64,000 bases of DNA, taken from positions 186,001-250,000 of the forward strand of contig JACVCD010000004.1 of the NCBI GenBank assembly GCA_016742275.1, in the 5' to 3' direction. How positions within the stretch are numbered: position 1 is the first letter of the stretch; each line of letters begins with the position of its first letter. The position numbers were made by a program, and so were the translations under genes. Below the pieces are notes generated by a model. That model did no database searches and had not been told where the DNA came from. It was given only the letters and a program-made list of their open reading frames with translations. The stretch comes from Gemmatimonadaceae bacterium. GTDB taxonomy: Bacteria; Gemmatimonadota; Gemmatimonadetes; Gemmatimonadales; Gemmatimonadaceae. This document shows, in pieces, positions 31,767-40,746 of the stretch.

Positions 31767-32380
31767 GGACGTGCCCCCCGCGCATCGTCACGCACAGATT
31801 GCCGCACATGCATGGCGATGAAACGTTTGAGATCGATCGCGATCCCTTCCAGGACGCTCAAATCGCGCTTGACGCGTGTCATGAGCACCGCGCCTTCCAG
31901 CGTGGCAATGATGAAGCGCGACAGCCGAACCGCGTCGACGTCGTCAGTGAGCTGCGCGCGTGCTTCCCACAGCAATGAGCCGATCTGACTGGCCCATCGC
32001 TCAAAGACCGCTTCGATGCGAAGCCGAAAACCTTCGTGCGCGTCCGCGAGTTCTGCCGCGAGGTTGCCGAATGGCGATCCATGTCGGCCACCGTTCTCCG
32101 CCTGCAGCGCCACCACGCCATCGATAAAGAGATACAGACGCTCGATGGGGTCGATCATCGGCTCGCGCAGTACCGCGAGTCCGCGTTCGGCAAATCGTTC
32201 GAATTGCCGGTTCAGGACTTCGTAGCCCAGTTCTTCCTTGGACTTGAAGTAGTGGTAGAAATGGCTTTTCCCACTCAGCTTCGCGCCCTTGATAACGTCG
32301 TCAACCGACGTGGACGTGAATCCGCGCTCCGCAATCAGCACAGCAGCGGCGTCGAGAATCTGCGTGCGGCGTTGAGTCAT
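31760..32380 (-). CDS. TetR-family transcriptional repressor
   Basis: A 206-residue repressor. The helix-turn-helix is at the N-terminus: TQILDAAAVLIAERGFTSTSVDDVIKGAKLSGKSHFYHYFKSKEEL, the standard TetR form. The C-terminal ligand domain has no recognisable specificity. I use the ATG at 32380; an extension to 32416 would run through the operator-like palindrome. That palindrome (32394-32407) lies 13 bp upstream of the start, consistent with autoregulation. A second copy lies before the FIST gene. The downstream ECF gene overlaps it. Confidence 0.9.
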   Translation of the reverse strand: MTQRRTQILDAAAVLIAERGFTSTSVDDVIKGAKLSGKSHFYHYFKSKEELGYEVLNRQFERFAERGLAVLREPMIDPIERLYLFIDGVVALQAENGGRHGSPFGNLAAELADAHEGFRLRIEAVFERWASQIGSLLWEARAQLTDDVDAVRLSRFIIATLEGAVLMTRVKRDLSVLEGIAIDLKRFIAMHVRQSVRDDARGARPW

Positions 32381-32393
32381 GGCTAAGAGGATA

Positions 32394-32407
32394 GGACCAT
32401 GTGGTCC
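32394..32407. promoter_or_regulatory. Probable TetR operator, copy 1
   Basis: GGACCA-TG-TGGTCC, a perfect 6-bp inverted repeat with a two-base spacer, 13 bp upstream of the tetR start. Position and symmetry fit an autoregulatory TetR site. Confidence 0.6.
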
Positions 32408-32512
32408 ATAGCGCAAGTTCAGGAAATTAAGAAATCCTTAGCGCCACATCGTCATTTTCCAGAGGAGAAATGAAATCCCACAGCGGAGTCCGCTAAGAAA
32501 TTTCCTTGACTA

Positions 32513-32526
32513 GTACCACGTAGTCC
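32513..32526. promoter_or_regulatory. Probable TetR operator, copy 2
   Basis: GTACCACGTAGTCC matches copy 1 at 11 of 14 positions. It starts two bases after a TTGACT hexamer (32506-32511) that could be a -35 for the FIST operon. That position would let the repressor block the promoter. Confidence 0.5.
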
Positions 32527-32637
32527 GATCACGTACTGGACATCCGGAGGCCGTCACCATGGCCGACCAATGCCGTATCAGGGATGAGCCGAAACTGGTA
32601 TCCAACACCAGTTCCCCTTCACATTGGACGATCTGAC

Positions 32638-33813
32638 ATGAAGACCACCATTCATCGCTGGGCACAATCAACAGGTTGGCTTCCGGAACTGCCCCTGTCC
32701 GGTCGGAACGATCAGTTGGTTCTCATGTTTGGCCCCACTCGCTTTACGGGTACGTCTCATGAGGATCTTCGCCGTCACTTTCCGATGGCGGAGATCGTGT
32801 ACGTCAGTGGCGGCGGACAAATGTATGCGGACGCCACCGCTGAGCTGGCCGAGTCGGATGATGTGGTTTTGGCCGCATTGCAGTTCGATGACGTCACCGT
32901 CCATGCGCGCGCAGTATATGATGTTACTCGGACGTCGAGTGTGGAGAGTGCCTCACGTCTGGCCGCATCATTCCCTCCGCTTCCGGAAGGCAGTCACCTC
33001 TTCGTCTTCACTGAAGGGATTGACGTGCGCGGTGATCGCTTCATTCACACGCTACGCGAGCACTTCCCGTCCGGAATTTCAATTTCGGGTGGGCTCGCAT
33101 CGAATGGACTGGCCCTGACTGACTCCGTTGTGGGATTGAACGGACCGGCCACGCGGAACACCGCCGTTGCCGTGGCGGTGTACGGCCCACGTGTTCGCAT
33201 TGCCTGCGCCGTAGCGCAGGGCTGGACGGCCTTCGGCCCCACGCGACGCGTGACCAATTCGGAAGGCAGTCTGCTGACGCGACTCGACGATGAACCGGCG
33301 CTCGGTCTCTATCGGCGCTATCTCGGGCCATTTGCCGAAGAGTTGCCCGGTAGTGCGTTGCTCTTCCCCCTGGCCGTCAATGCACCCGGTAGTCGCCATG
33401 ACGTGGTGCGCTCGATCCTTGGCGTGAACGACAATGACGGCACCATGGCCTTCGCGGGCGATGTACCGGTCAATAGCACGGCGCGCTTGATGCGAACCAG
33501 TGAAGATCAGCTTATCGACGCCGTTGAACTCGCCACGCGAGATGCGCTGGAGCAGATGGGCGATGTGTCAACGGATCTCGCCATTTGTGTTTCCTGCATT
33601 GGCCGGAATGCCGTACTCCGGTCGCGAACAGAAGAGGAAGTCTCCAGTTGCCATGGCACGGGCGGCATCTCTCGCGTGATCGGCTTCTACAGCAACGGAG
33701 AATTCGGTCCGTCTGCACGAAGCGGCGAGGCCTTGGCGACGGACCGCGATGGTCCTGAGGACTATGTGATGCACAACCAGTCCATGACTATCACGCTTGT
33801 AGGTGAAGGTTGA
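32638..33813 (+). CDS. FIST-domain sensory protein
   Basis: A 391-residue protein with FIST_N and FIST_C domains. These are predicted to bind small ligands, perhaps amino acids, in signal-transduction proteins. Visible parts are LFGPTRF-like N-terminal strands, the EIVYVSGGGQMYA region, ISISGGLASNGL, a central GWTAFGPTRRVT and the C-terminal CVSCIGRNAVLRSRTEEEV. It has no output domain. The output is most likely the GGDEF-EAL protein encoded next, whose TTG start overlaps this stop (TTGA). The start at 32638 is chosen on fit; an ATG at 32584 is possible. Putative control by the divergent TetR. Confidence 0.85.
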   Translation: MKTTIHRWAQSTGWLPELPLSGRNDQLVLMFGPTRFTGTSHEDLRRHFPMAEIVYVSGGGQMYADATAELAESDDVVLAALQFDDVTVHARAVYDVTRTSSVESASRLAASFPPLPEGSHLFVFTEGIDVRGDRFIHTLREHFPSGISISGGLASNGLALTDSVVGLNGPATRNTAVAVAVYGPRVRIACAVAQGWTAFGPTRRVTNSEGSLLTRLDDEPALGLYRRYLGPFAEELPGSALLFPLAVNAPGSRHDVVRSILGVNDNDGTMAFAGDVPVNSTARLMRTSEDQLIDAVELATRDALEQMGDVSTDLAICVSCIGRNAVLRSRTEEEVSSCHGTGGISRVIGFYSNGEFGPSARSGEALATDRDGPEDYVMHNQSMTITLVGEG

Positions 33814-36050
33814 CACGCCACCCGTTTCTGGAGCGCCAGCTCCGCCGCTTCAAGGTTCACGACGTGGGGGCCATGGCTCCCGTGCTCGATTCCGTGAGTC
33901 GCATGCTGGAGGATGCCGAGCGGCAGCGGATGCTGGATGAGGTGGCCATGGAGGCACTCTCGAACGAGCTGTACGAACGGTATGAACGCGCCGAACGCAG
34001 CGAGCAGCGATATCGCCGGCTCATTCACGAGAGTCCGCTGGCCATGATCGTACTCCATCCGACAACACGAATCATCGAAACATGGAACGGAGAAGCCGAG
34101 CGCCTCTTCGGCTATTCGTGTGTAGAAGTGATGGGAAAGCCGATCGGTGAGCTCGTTCTATCACACACGATCCCGTGCGCGCTGAATCGCCAGGTCGACA
34201 CACTGCCGCACGGTGCAACGTGCAGTGTCGAACTCGAGCTGCTGCACCGTGATGGTGGCATTCGGGAGACGGCTGTCACATTGCAGCATCTGGCCCTGGC
34301 GGAACGACCAAGCGTTGTGGTCCACATTCGCGATCTCACCGAGAAGCGGCGCGCGGCGCGGCTCCGTGAAGAGAGCGACGCACGCTTTCGCGCGTTCTTC
34401 CAGTTTGCGGGCGTCGGCATTCACGTACTCTCCTTCGATGGTGTCATCCTGGAGTCGAATGACGCGGCAGACGCGCTACTCGGCTATGCACCGGGAGAAG
34501 TCATCGGACGAACTGCCACGTCGCTGTCACCCGAAGAAGACGTGGAAGCCACGCGAGAACTTGGGAGAGAACTCCGAGCTGGGCTACGTGATTCCGCTAC
34601 CGTGGAACGCCGATTTTTTCACAAGGATGGTCACCTTGTATGGGGCCAGCTCACGGTCTCCATCGTCCGCCGTGGCGATAAACCGCAATTCATCGGCATG
34701 ATCCAGGACATCAGTGAACGCAAGCGCATGGAAGCCGAACTCATTCGGCAGGCGTTCAATGACGATCTCACCGGACTTGCCAATCGCGCCCTCTTTCGGG
34801 ACCGCCTCCAGCACGCAATCCAACGAAAATCCCGCACAGGTGACAAGATTGCCGTGCTACTCCTGGACCTCGACGGATTCAAGCGCGTCAATGATTCGCT
34901 CGGGCACACCGCGGGCGATCTGCTCCTTCGGACTGTTGCCGGTCGATTGGCAACGGTACTTCGCGCTGGTGATACTGCAGCACGTCTTGGCGGTGATGAA
35001 TTCGCGATTCTGATCGAACAAATAGATTCGCCCGAACAACCGGCACAACTTGCGGAACGTCTGGTTGAGGTGATTGGTCGTCCGTCCCGTATTGAAGGAC
35101 GCGATGTGTCGATCGGTGTGAGCATTGGGTATAAGGTGGCCCATCTAGACGACGATGAGGTCACGCTCCTTCGCGATTCTGATACGGCGATGTACGCGGC
35201 CAAGGCCGCAGGTCGTGGAACCGTTCGGCAGTTCGATCCTGCCATGCACAGACAGGCACTGGAGTGGCTGGAGCTCGAATCCGACCTCCGTGAAGCTATC
35301 GCTGCCGAGCGCCTACAGATTGCGTATCAACCATTGGTACAGATGGACAGCGGCCGCACGATCGGCGCTGAGGCGCTTGTCCGCTGGCATCATCCTATTC
35401 GCGGTCCGATTCTTCCCGGTTCGTTTCTGCCGATAGCAGAAAGCACTGGCCTCATTGTTCCACTGGGGCGTTGGGTGCTTCGCGAGGCATGTCGACGCGC
35501 CGGCCAATTCACTGCGGAGGCGGGGGCACCATTCACCATCAGTGTGAATCTCGCGGCGCGTCAGCTCGAGGAGCCCGGCCTGCTGAACGATGTGCTCGAT
35601 GCACTCGAGTATGGAGGCCTCGCACCTGAACAACTGGTACTCGAGCTCACGGAGAGTGACCTCATGCGTAATCCGCATAGGGCACTGCAGCTTCTCAACG
35701 AGATTCGCGAAACCGGTGTCCAGATCGCCATCGATGACTTCGGTACCGGCTACTCATCGCTCAGCTATCTGCAGTTCCTGCCCTTTACAGAACTCAAGAT
35801 TGACAGAGCATTCGTACAACGAGTCGGTGAGAGCGATCGCGATCGCGCACTCATTCGCACCATTGTTCAGCTGGCAAAATCCATGGGAGCCGTAGTCGTG
35901 GCCGAAGGGATCGAAACGGACGAGCAGCATGAGCACCTATCCAACCTCGGATGCGACATTGGACAGGGATACTTGTATAGCCGTCCGATTCCGGCCGAAG
36001 ACTTCTCCGAGTGGCTGTATCGCACCGCACACTCACTGGCGCTTTCCTGA
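33810..36050 (+). CDS. PAS-PAS-GGDEF-EAL cyclic-di-GMP enzyme
   Basis: A 746-residue cytoplasmic signalling protein without membrane segments. A short coiled coil (about 25-65) precedes two PAS domains (about 65-185 and 195-305). The GGDEF domain follows, with an intact ARLGGDEF near residue 393, then an EAL domain with GAEALVRWHHP near 518, ELTESDLM, DDFGTGYSSLSYL and KIDRAFV. Both active sites look complete, so it could make and break c-di-GMP. TTG start overlapping the FIST stop; an ATG at 33873 is an alternative. The FIST protein is the likely sensory partner. Confidence 0.93.
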   Translation: MTRHPFLERQLRRFKVHDVGAMAPVLDSVSRMLEDAERQRMLDEVAMEALSNELYERYERAERSEQRYRRLIHESPLAMIVLHPTTRIIETWNGEAERLFGYSCVEVMGKPIGELVLSHTIPCALNRQVDTLPHGATCSVELELLHRDGGIRETAVTLQHLALAERPSVVVHIRDLTEKRRAARLREESDARFRAFFQFAGVGIHVLSFDGVILESNDAADALLGYAPGEVIGRTATSLSPEEDVEATRELGRELRAGLRDSATVERRFFHKDGHLVWGQLTVSIVRRGDKPQFIGMIQDISERKRMEAELIRQAFNDDLTGLANRALFRDRLQHAIQRKSRTGDKIAVLLLDLDGFKRVNDSLGHTAGDLLLRTVAGRLATVLRAGDTAARLGGDEFAILIEQIDSPEQPAQLAERLVEVIGRPSRIEGRDVSIGVSIGYKVAHLDDDEVTLLRDSDTAMYAAKAAGRGTVRQFDPAMHRQALEWLELESDLREAIAAERLQIAYQPLVQMDSGRTIGAEALVRWHHPIRGPILPGSFLPIAESTGLIVPLGRWVLREACRRAGQFTAEAGAPFTISVNLAARQLEEPGLLNDVLDALEYGGLAPEQLVLELTESDLMRNPHRALQLLNEIRETGVQIAIDDFGTGYSSLSYLQFLPFTELKIDRAFVQRVGESDRDRALIRTIVQLAKSMGAVVVAEGIETDEQHEHLSNLGCDIGQGYLYSRPIPAEDFSEWLYRTAHSLALS

Positions 36051-36062
36051 ATCTTCGTAAGG

Positions 36063-36088
36063 GCGGCGCTGCGATACCTCAGCGCCGC
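36063..36088. terminator. Bidirectional hairpin between convergent genes
   Basis: A perfect 9-bp stem (36063-36071 / 36080-36088) with an eight-base loop. It overlaps the stop codon region of the minus-strand helicase. No clear T-run. Confidence 0.55.
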
Positions 36089-38814
36089 TTCCCGCGATGC
36101 CGTCCTCCAGGACCCTTGCCGCGCCCACCCGGCCCACCACGTCCACCACCCTTTCGTCCGCGCTCATAGCCACGGTCGTTCATGCTGCGCTGACCATCGC
36201 GAGAGTCGCCTCGTGATCCATCGCGTGGTGATCCATCCCGTCGTCCGTCACCGGTGCGTTCCTTACGCCGGTGATAGGCCTCGCGCTCTTCATCGGTGAA
36301 CGGTTCGTCCAACCGGTCCTGCAACTCAGGCAACGTGGCTGCCCGCACAGCACCGCGCTGCCCACGAACGACCACGAAGCGCAGCGTGCGATCGAGCTTT
36401 GGCAACTCTTCTTCGATCAGTGTGCGGGCCAGCTTCTCCGGCAGACGCAGCCGCACTACCGGTGTAACAACGCCGTCCTCTTCCTCGATGTCATAGTCCA
36501 GCGTGACCGCACGATCGCGCACCTCAACGGAACCAGGCAACGCGCGCGCGGTTGCGACATCGGCATCGGAAACAAAGTCCCGCCGATCAAGCAGCATGGG
36601 CAGCGTGCGAATGCGCTCCCAGCTCGTCTCTTCTCCCATGCGCGCCTGATACCACGCGGCCAGTTCCTTCTGACCGAGACGCGGAGTTCGCGCTCCGAGC
36701 CGGCGATAGACTTCGCGAATCTCGTCTACCACCGGTTGGTTGCGCCGCACACTGGCATGCCGCAGTTCCCCACGTGCAGCCGCTTCGGACAGCAGCGCAC
36801 GCGCAGCATCGGCATACTCCGGTGGGAACTCCGGCAGTGGCTCACTTTCACGCGAGAGTTCAAAGCCGTAGTACGTCACACGCCGACGTAAGAGCACCGG
36901 CGAGTGCTTCCGTTCCGCATCCAGCGCCAGCTCCGGCGGATGACGCTGTGCATGCTGCCGCACGAGATCCATGGACAGCTGCGTGCCTTCAATGGCCGCG
37001 CGCGCGTTGCCATGCCGATCGGCGAAGTAGCGCAGACTTCCGGCTACGGCGCCCCATGAACCACAGACGCTGGTTTTGGAAACGCGCGCTTCATGCCCGT
37101 CTGCCGTCTGCTCTTCGATGACGAGATCAAATGGCATGAAACGAGCCAGCAACTCCGCGAATCGCCGGTGCGTGGCGTGTCCGGCCAGCGGCAGCGTCGT
37201 GGGAAGTGCCACACCCACGCTGCGATACACACTGGCCATCGCCAATGCGGCATCTTCGAGCGCCTTCACCAGCACCCCACGCTGCTCGGCCCAATGCGCA
37301 ATGCGCTCCGCGTCGAAGAGATGACGCGAAAGACCGTACACTTCGCCAATGTAGCCGGCCACTCGGAAGGCTTCGGCGTACACATTGTACGCCGTAAGAT
37401 GATCACTCCCTCGTACAACCAGCCCTTCGAGATCGCGCCCTTCGCGCGTCATGCGATGCAGTGAATCGATGCCACTCATGACAGCCAACGCGGGCAGCAA
37501 ATCGTCATCACCATTGACGATGAGCTCACCCCATGCGCGATCCACTGGCAGCGCTTCAACTGCACGACCATACGGCGTGAGACGATCGTTTTCTATCAGT
37601 CCGCGATGCGTGAGATGCTCGAGTGCGCGCCGATACGACGCGCGATCGAGCGGTACCGGCAAGTCGAGTGTGTCGGCGCGCACGCCAAGTCCGGCGCAGG
37701 TGAGCGCTACGCGCTCACTGTCACCAGCCAACTGGAACTCCGGCTCGGTAGGCCGCAGCGCCTCGAAGCGAATATCCCGATCACTCAGGATGTACACACG
37801 TCCGCCCTGTACACGCCCGTGCACACGACCCGCCATCTGCAGAATTTCATTCGCACCAAGATGCACGCGCGTCAGTACGTTGCGCCCGCGATCAATGATG
37901 TTCGTGAACCGCGTGTCGTCGATGATGACCGTATCGAGGCCCGGCACATTGAGCGCACTCTGTCCGGCGGCGGTCATGGCCAGGAAGTACGGCTTGGCGA
38001 CTACACCCTCGAGAAATGGGCGAATGACACGAATCGGTTCGCCGCCGTGATAGTGCGCGGCGCTGATGCGCGGGAATCGCTGACGTACCCATTCTGCCGC
38101 TTCTTCAACACCAGCGCGCGTCGGCAGGAAAATGGCCACGCCACGCTCGCTGCGCGCGAGCTTCTGGAGAAACCGATCATCGAGGAATGTGAGCGGCTGC
38201 TTGCGCTCCACTTCCACACGCGCAGCCTTGCTCGCATCGAACGCTGAAACCTCAAGGACATCGGCGCTTTCGAGATAGCGCGAGTAGAACGAGGGATCCA
38301 CCGTGGCCGATAGCCAGATGAATCGGCAGCCGACGCGCTTGCCCAGTGCGAGACAGAGCTCGAGCTCTGCACTGGTCTGGTGAATTTCGTCGACGATGAG
38401 TGTGTCGGACGCGAGGATATCACCGTCCTGAAACCATCGTCGCGCAATGCCCGTGGTCACGATGACCACATTCCACGAGGGCGTTTCCGGCGTGGCTTCA
38501 CGCTCACGATTCACCACACCAACACGCAGTGTCGTGGTCCCGAGAATCGTTTCGGCAATCGGGCGAATGGCCAGTGTCTTGCCGGTGCCAGTACCAGCGA
38601 CAATACCAAATCCCTTGCCACTCGCAGCCAACGATCTCAGATCGTGGCCACGTGTCCTTTCGAGAAAGGTGTCGAGGTGTAGCCCGACAGCCAGCTCAAT
38701 GGTCTCGCAGGCCGCCCGTGTGGGGGCGATGACGATGACGCGTCCGGTGGACGGCTTGGCTGCCAGGTAGGCCGCCTGATCGGGCGGCAGGTAACGGTCG
38801 GTTGGATTGCGCAC
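36079..38814 (-). CDS. DEIH-box (DEAH-like) helicase with basic Arg/Gly-rich tail
   Basis: A 911-residue superfamily 2 helicase. Walker A is AGTGTGKT at residues 73-80 and motif II reads VDEIH (142-145), a variant of DEAH. WLSATVDP is motif III and QMAGRVHGRVQGG is motif VI. The C-terminal half has HrpA/HrpB-like winged-helix and helix-bundle regions. The last 60 residues are highly basic with Arg, Gly and Asp repeats (DGRRDGSPRDGSRGDSRDG; GRKGGGRGGPGGRGKG), likely an RNA-binding tail. It resembles HrpB-type RNA helicases but is not close enough to name. Convergent with the c-di-GMP gene, divergent from the next. Confidence 0.85.
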   Translation of the reverse strand: MRNPTDRYLPPDQAAYLAAKPSTGRVIVIAPTRAACETIELAVGLHLDTFLERTRGHDLRSLAASGKGFGIVAGTGTGKTLAIRPIAETILGTTTLRVGVVNREREATPETPSWNVVIVTTGIARRWFQDGDILASDTLIVDEIHQTSAELELCLALGKRVGCRFIWLSATVDPSFYSRYLESADVLEVSAFDASKAARVEVERKQPLTFLDDRFLQKLARSERGVAIFLPTRAGVEEAAEWVRQRFPRISAAHYHGGEPIRVIRPFLEGVVAKPYFLAMTAAGQSALNVPGLDTVIIDDTRFTNIIDRGRNVLTRVHLGANEILQMAGRVHGRVQGGRVYILSDRDIRFEALRPTEPEFQLAGDSERVALTCAGLGVRADTLDLPVPLDRASYRRALEHLTHRGLIENDRLTPYGRAVEALPVDRAWGELIVNGDDDLLPALAVMSGIDSLHRMTREGRDLEGLVVRGSDHLTAYNVYAEAFRVAGYIGEVYGLSRHLFDAERIAHWAEQRGVLVKALEDAALAMASVYRSVGVALPTTLPLAGHATHRRFAELLARFMPFDLVIEEQTADGHEARVSKTSVCGSWGAVAGSLRYFADRHGNARAAIEGTQLSMDLVRQHAQRHPPELALDAERKHSPVLLRRRVTYYGFELSRESEPLPEFPPEYADAARALLSEAAARGELRHASVRRNQPVVDEIREVYRRLGARTPRLGQKELAAWYQARMGEETSWERIRTLPMLLDRRDFVSDADVATARALPGSVEVRDRAVTLDYDIEEEDGVVTPVVRLRLPEKLARTLIEEELPKLDRTLRFVVVRGQRGAVRAATLPELQDRLDEPFTDEEREAYHRRKERTGDGRRDGSPRDGSRGDSRDGQRSMNDRGYERGRKGGGRGGPGGRGKGPGGRHRGKRR

Positions 38815-38853
38815 ATCTCAAGTTACGCACCTGCACCCCTCGCAGTACGTTGG

Positions 38854-39741
38854 ATGTCCCTCGGCGGACTCGGCCATTCCGTCAGTACCATTCTCCTTTC
38901 CATGCTGCGCGACGAAGTCTCCCGCTCCGGGATCCCCATCCTGTTTGCCTTGCTCGGCCTCTGCACCATGGCATACGTGGCGCGGGTCCGCGGTGAGCGC
39001 CTCGCGCGATTCTGGACCATCGCGTGGGCATTGCTGCTCGCGCGTTTTGTCTGGAACAGGATCTGGGGCACGCCCTTCCCTACGCTCGAGTCGGCGTGGG
39101 TGGCGCAGGTGCTGCGCGTGGCGTTCGGTGGCGCCGTGCTTTCGGGTGTACTGGCTCTTCGCGGTGAGCATGTACCGCATCGACCACTGATGGCACTAGC
39201 CATCACGGCACCAACATTTGGCTACACCATTGATGTCGTGTTCAATTGGCCAGGACTGGGCAGTCTTGTCGGCCAGTTCACGATGCTCGCGCTCTTGCTC
39301 ATTGCGAGCGTGCGTCTGGCTGATGCGGAGTTGCTACCAGCACTCGAGCGACGCACCACCGGTCTCGCGCTCGCAGTCTACGCCCTGGCGGCCGCACTTT
39401 CTCCGCTCATTCCCGACGGCAGTCCCGCCTTCGGTGTTTCCACCTTTGTGGCCTGGTTCGCACAATTGGTGACCATCACCGGCGTGCTGGCCACGTTCTT
39501 CCGATTGAGCTACGCGCGCGAGATCGAAACACGGGCGGCTCTCGAGCGACGGCTCACCAGCGCACTTGGTGAATTCGTGGCCGTGTGCATGCACTGCAAA
39601 TCCGTGCGTGACGACAGCCAGCAGTGGCAAACGCTCGAACGCTATACGGCGAAGAAGACATCCACCCGACTGTCACACGGTGTCTGCGACAACTGCGCGG
39701 AGCAGCACTACTCAGACGAGCATCCCATCAAGCCCGCCTGA
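38854..39741 (+). CDS. Seven-helix membrane protein with C-terminal double CxxC motif
   Basis: A 295-residue inner-membrane protein. Seven hydrophobic segments fill residues 25-225. A short coiled coil (EIETRAALERRLTSALGEFV) follows, then a tail with CMHCKSVRDDSQQW and GVCDNCAEQHY. This tail is known from the ends of many sensor kinases and response regulators in soil bacteria (consensus CxxCKxIRDDxGxW...GICPxC). Here it is attached straight to a membrane sensor with no kinase or cyclase domain. The two CxxC pairs could bind a metal or a heme-like group. Divergent from the helicase by 39 bp. Confidence 0.75.
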   Translation: MSLGGLGHSVSTILLSMLRDEVSRSGIPILFALLGLCTMAYVARVRGERLARFWTIAWALLLARFVWNRIWGTPFPTLESAWVAQVLRVAFGGAVLSGVLALRGEHVPHRPLMALAITAPTFGYTIDVVFNWPGLGSLVGQFTMLALLLIASVRLADAELLPALERRTTGLALAVYALAAALSPLIPDGSPAFGVSTFVAWFAQLVTITGVLATFFRLSYAREIETRAALERRLTSALGEFVAVCMHCKSVRDDSQQWQTLERYTAKKTSTRLSHGVCDNCAEQHYSDEHPIKPA

Positions 39742-39750
39742 ACATCACAC

Positions 39751-40746
39751 TCAGCGCTGAATGAGCTTGACGCGCTGACCCTTGTTGAAGATCTCGATGC
39801 GGTCGGCGCGACCATCGCGATTGGTGTCCGTCCACACCTGCAGCAGTTGACTGTTGGTGTCGAGGAAAATCGCCCGCCATGGCACACCACCACGTCCCTG
39901 GTCGGGAATTCGCAGCACGAATTCGTTGGTGCCGAGCCACTGCATGATTTCCGTGCTCGGCCGCCCCTGAAGCACATCGAGCGTGCTGCGCATGGCCGGC
40001 AGCACCTGTGGATACGCGCGCGACGCAAACTCCGGCAGATCGTCGCATCGTCCATCCTTGTCGCGATCCAGGCAAACCGGCGGACCAAACCGCTGGTCGT
40101 CGCACCAACCGTCTTCATCACGATCCAGACAGGCCGACGATCCCGTACCCGGTGGTGTGGAACCCGGCGCGAAGTAGCGGGGATCATTGACGGCACCGCC
40201 GGGCACCAGCACGCCACTCGGCGTCACGTACCCGCCATATGACCCCATGGGCCCCTGCGGTGACACCGCGCCTCCCGGATATGACGACGCCGGCGCTTGA
40301 GACGCCGGCGCATCGCCGTGGAGTTGGGCATCGCTGATCTTTTTGGCCTCCCAGGCGTCACGCGCCCGCGTATCCGGCTGCGCAGCAAGCGGGGGAACGA
40401 GAGGCGGCCCCTTTTTCTCGGGCTTTAGACGATTGATGGGCAGATCATCGACCTTGCGCCCCTTGGACTTGTCATCGCCATAAATGACCCGACCATTTGC
40501 CGGCTTATTGCGGACAGCGGACGCACAGTCCGTGGGCGCCGGCTGCTGATTCGCCGGCACACCATCGACCCACACCCGGCACATCCCAGCCGGCGGCAGA
40601 TACTCCTTGGGAATGGAGTCCTTGGCCTGCGTCTTGGGCGTACGCGCGTCCTTGTCGGCTTTTGACTGGGCAAACGCCGACGTTCCCGTCGCCATCAGCG
40701 ACAGGACCACGCCAACCGTCAACACCCGCCAGGAAGTACGCATCAT
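39751..40746 (-). CDS. Secreted protein with Asp-rich calcium-binding-like repeats
   Basis: A 331-residue exported protein with a signal peptide (about 1-26, ending TSAFAQ). Three repeats of the form DxDxDGxxDD occur: DRDEDGWCDD, DRDKDGRCDD and DTNRDGRADRIEI. They resemble EF-hand or thrombospondin type-3 calcium loops. A Pro/Gly/Ser-rich linker (about 125-195) precedes them, and four of its six cysteines probably form disulfides around the repeats. GGAGAG lies about eight bases before the ATG at 40746, so I prefer it to the GTG at 40761. It is convergent with the membrane protein gene. Confidence 0.75.
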   Translation of the reverse strand: MMRTSWRVLTVGVVLSLMATGTSAFAQSKADKDARTPKTQAKDSIPKEYLPPAGMCRVWVDGVPANQQPAPTDCASAVRNKPANGRVIYGDDKSKGRKVDDLPINRLKPEKKGPPLVPPLAAQPDTRARDAWEAKKISDAQLHGDAPASQAPASSYPGGAVSPQGPMGSYGGYVTPSGVLVPGGAVNDPRYFAPGSTPPGTGSSACLDRDEDGWCDDQRFGPPVCLDRDKDGRCDDLPEFASRAYPQVLPAMRSTLDVLQGRPSTEIMQWLGTNEFVLRIPDQGRGGVPWRAIFLDTNSQLLQVWTDTNRDGRADRIEIFNKGQRVKLIQR

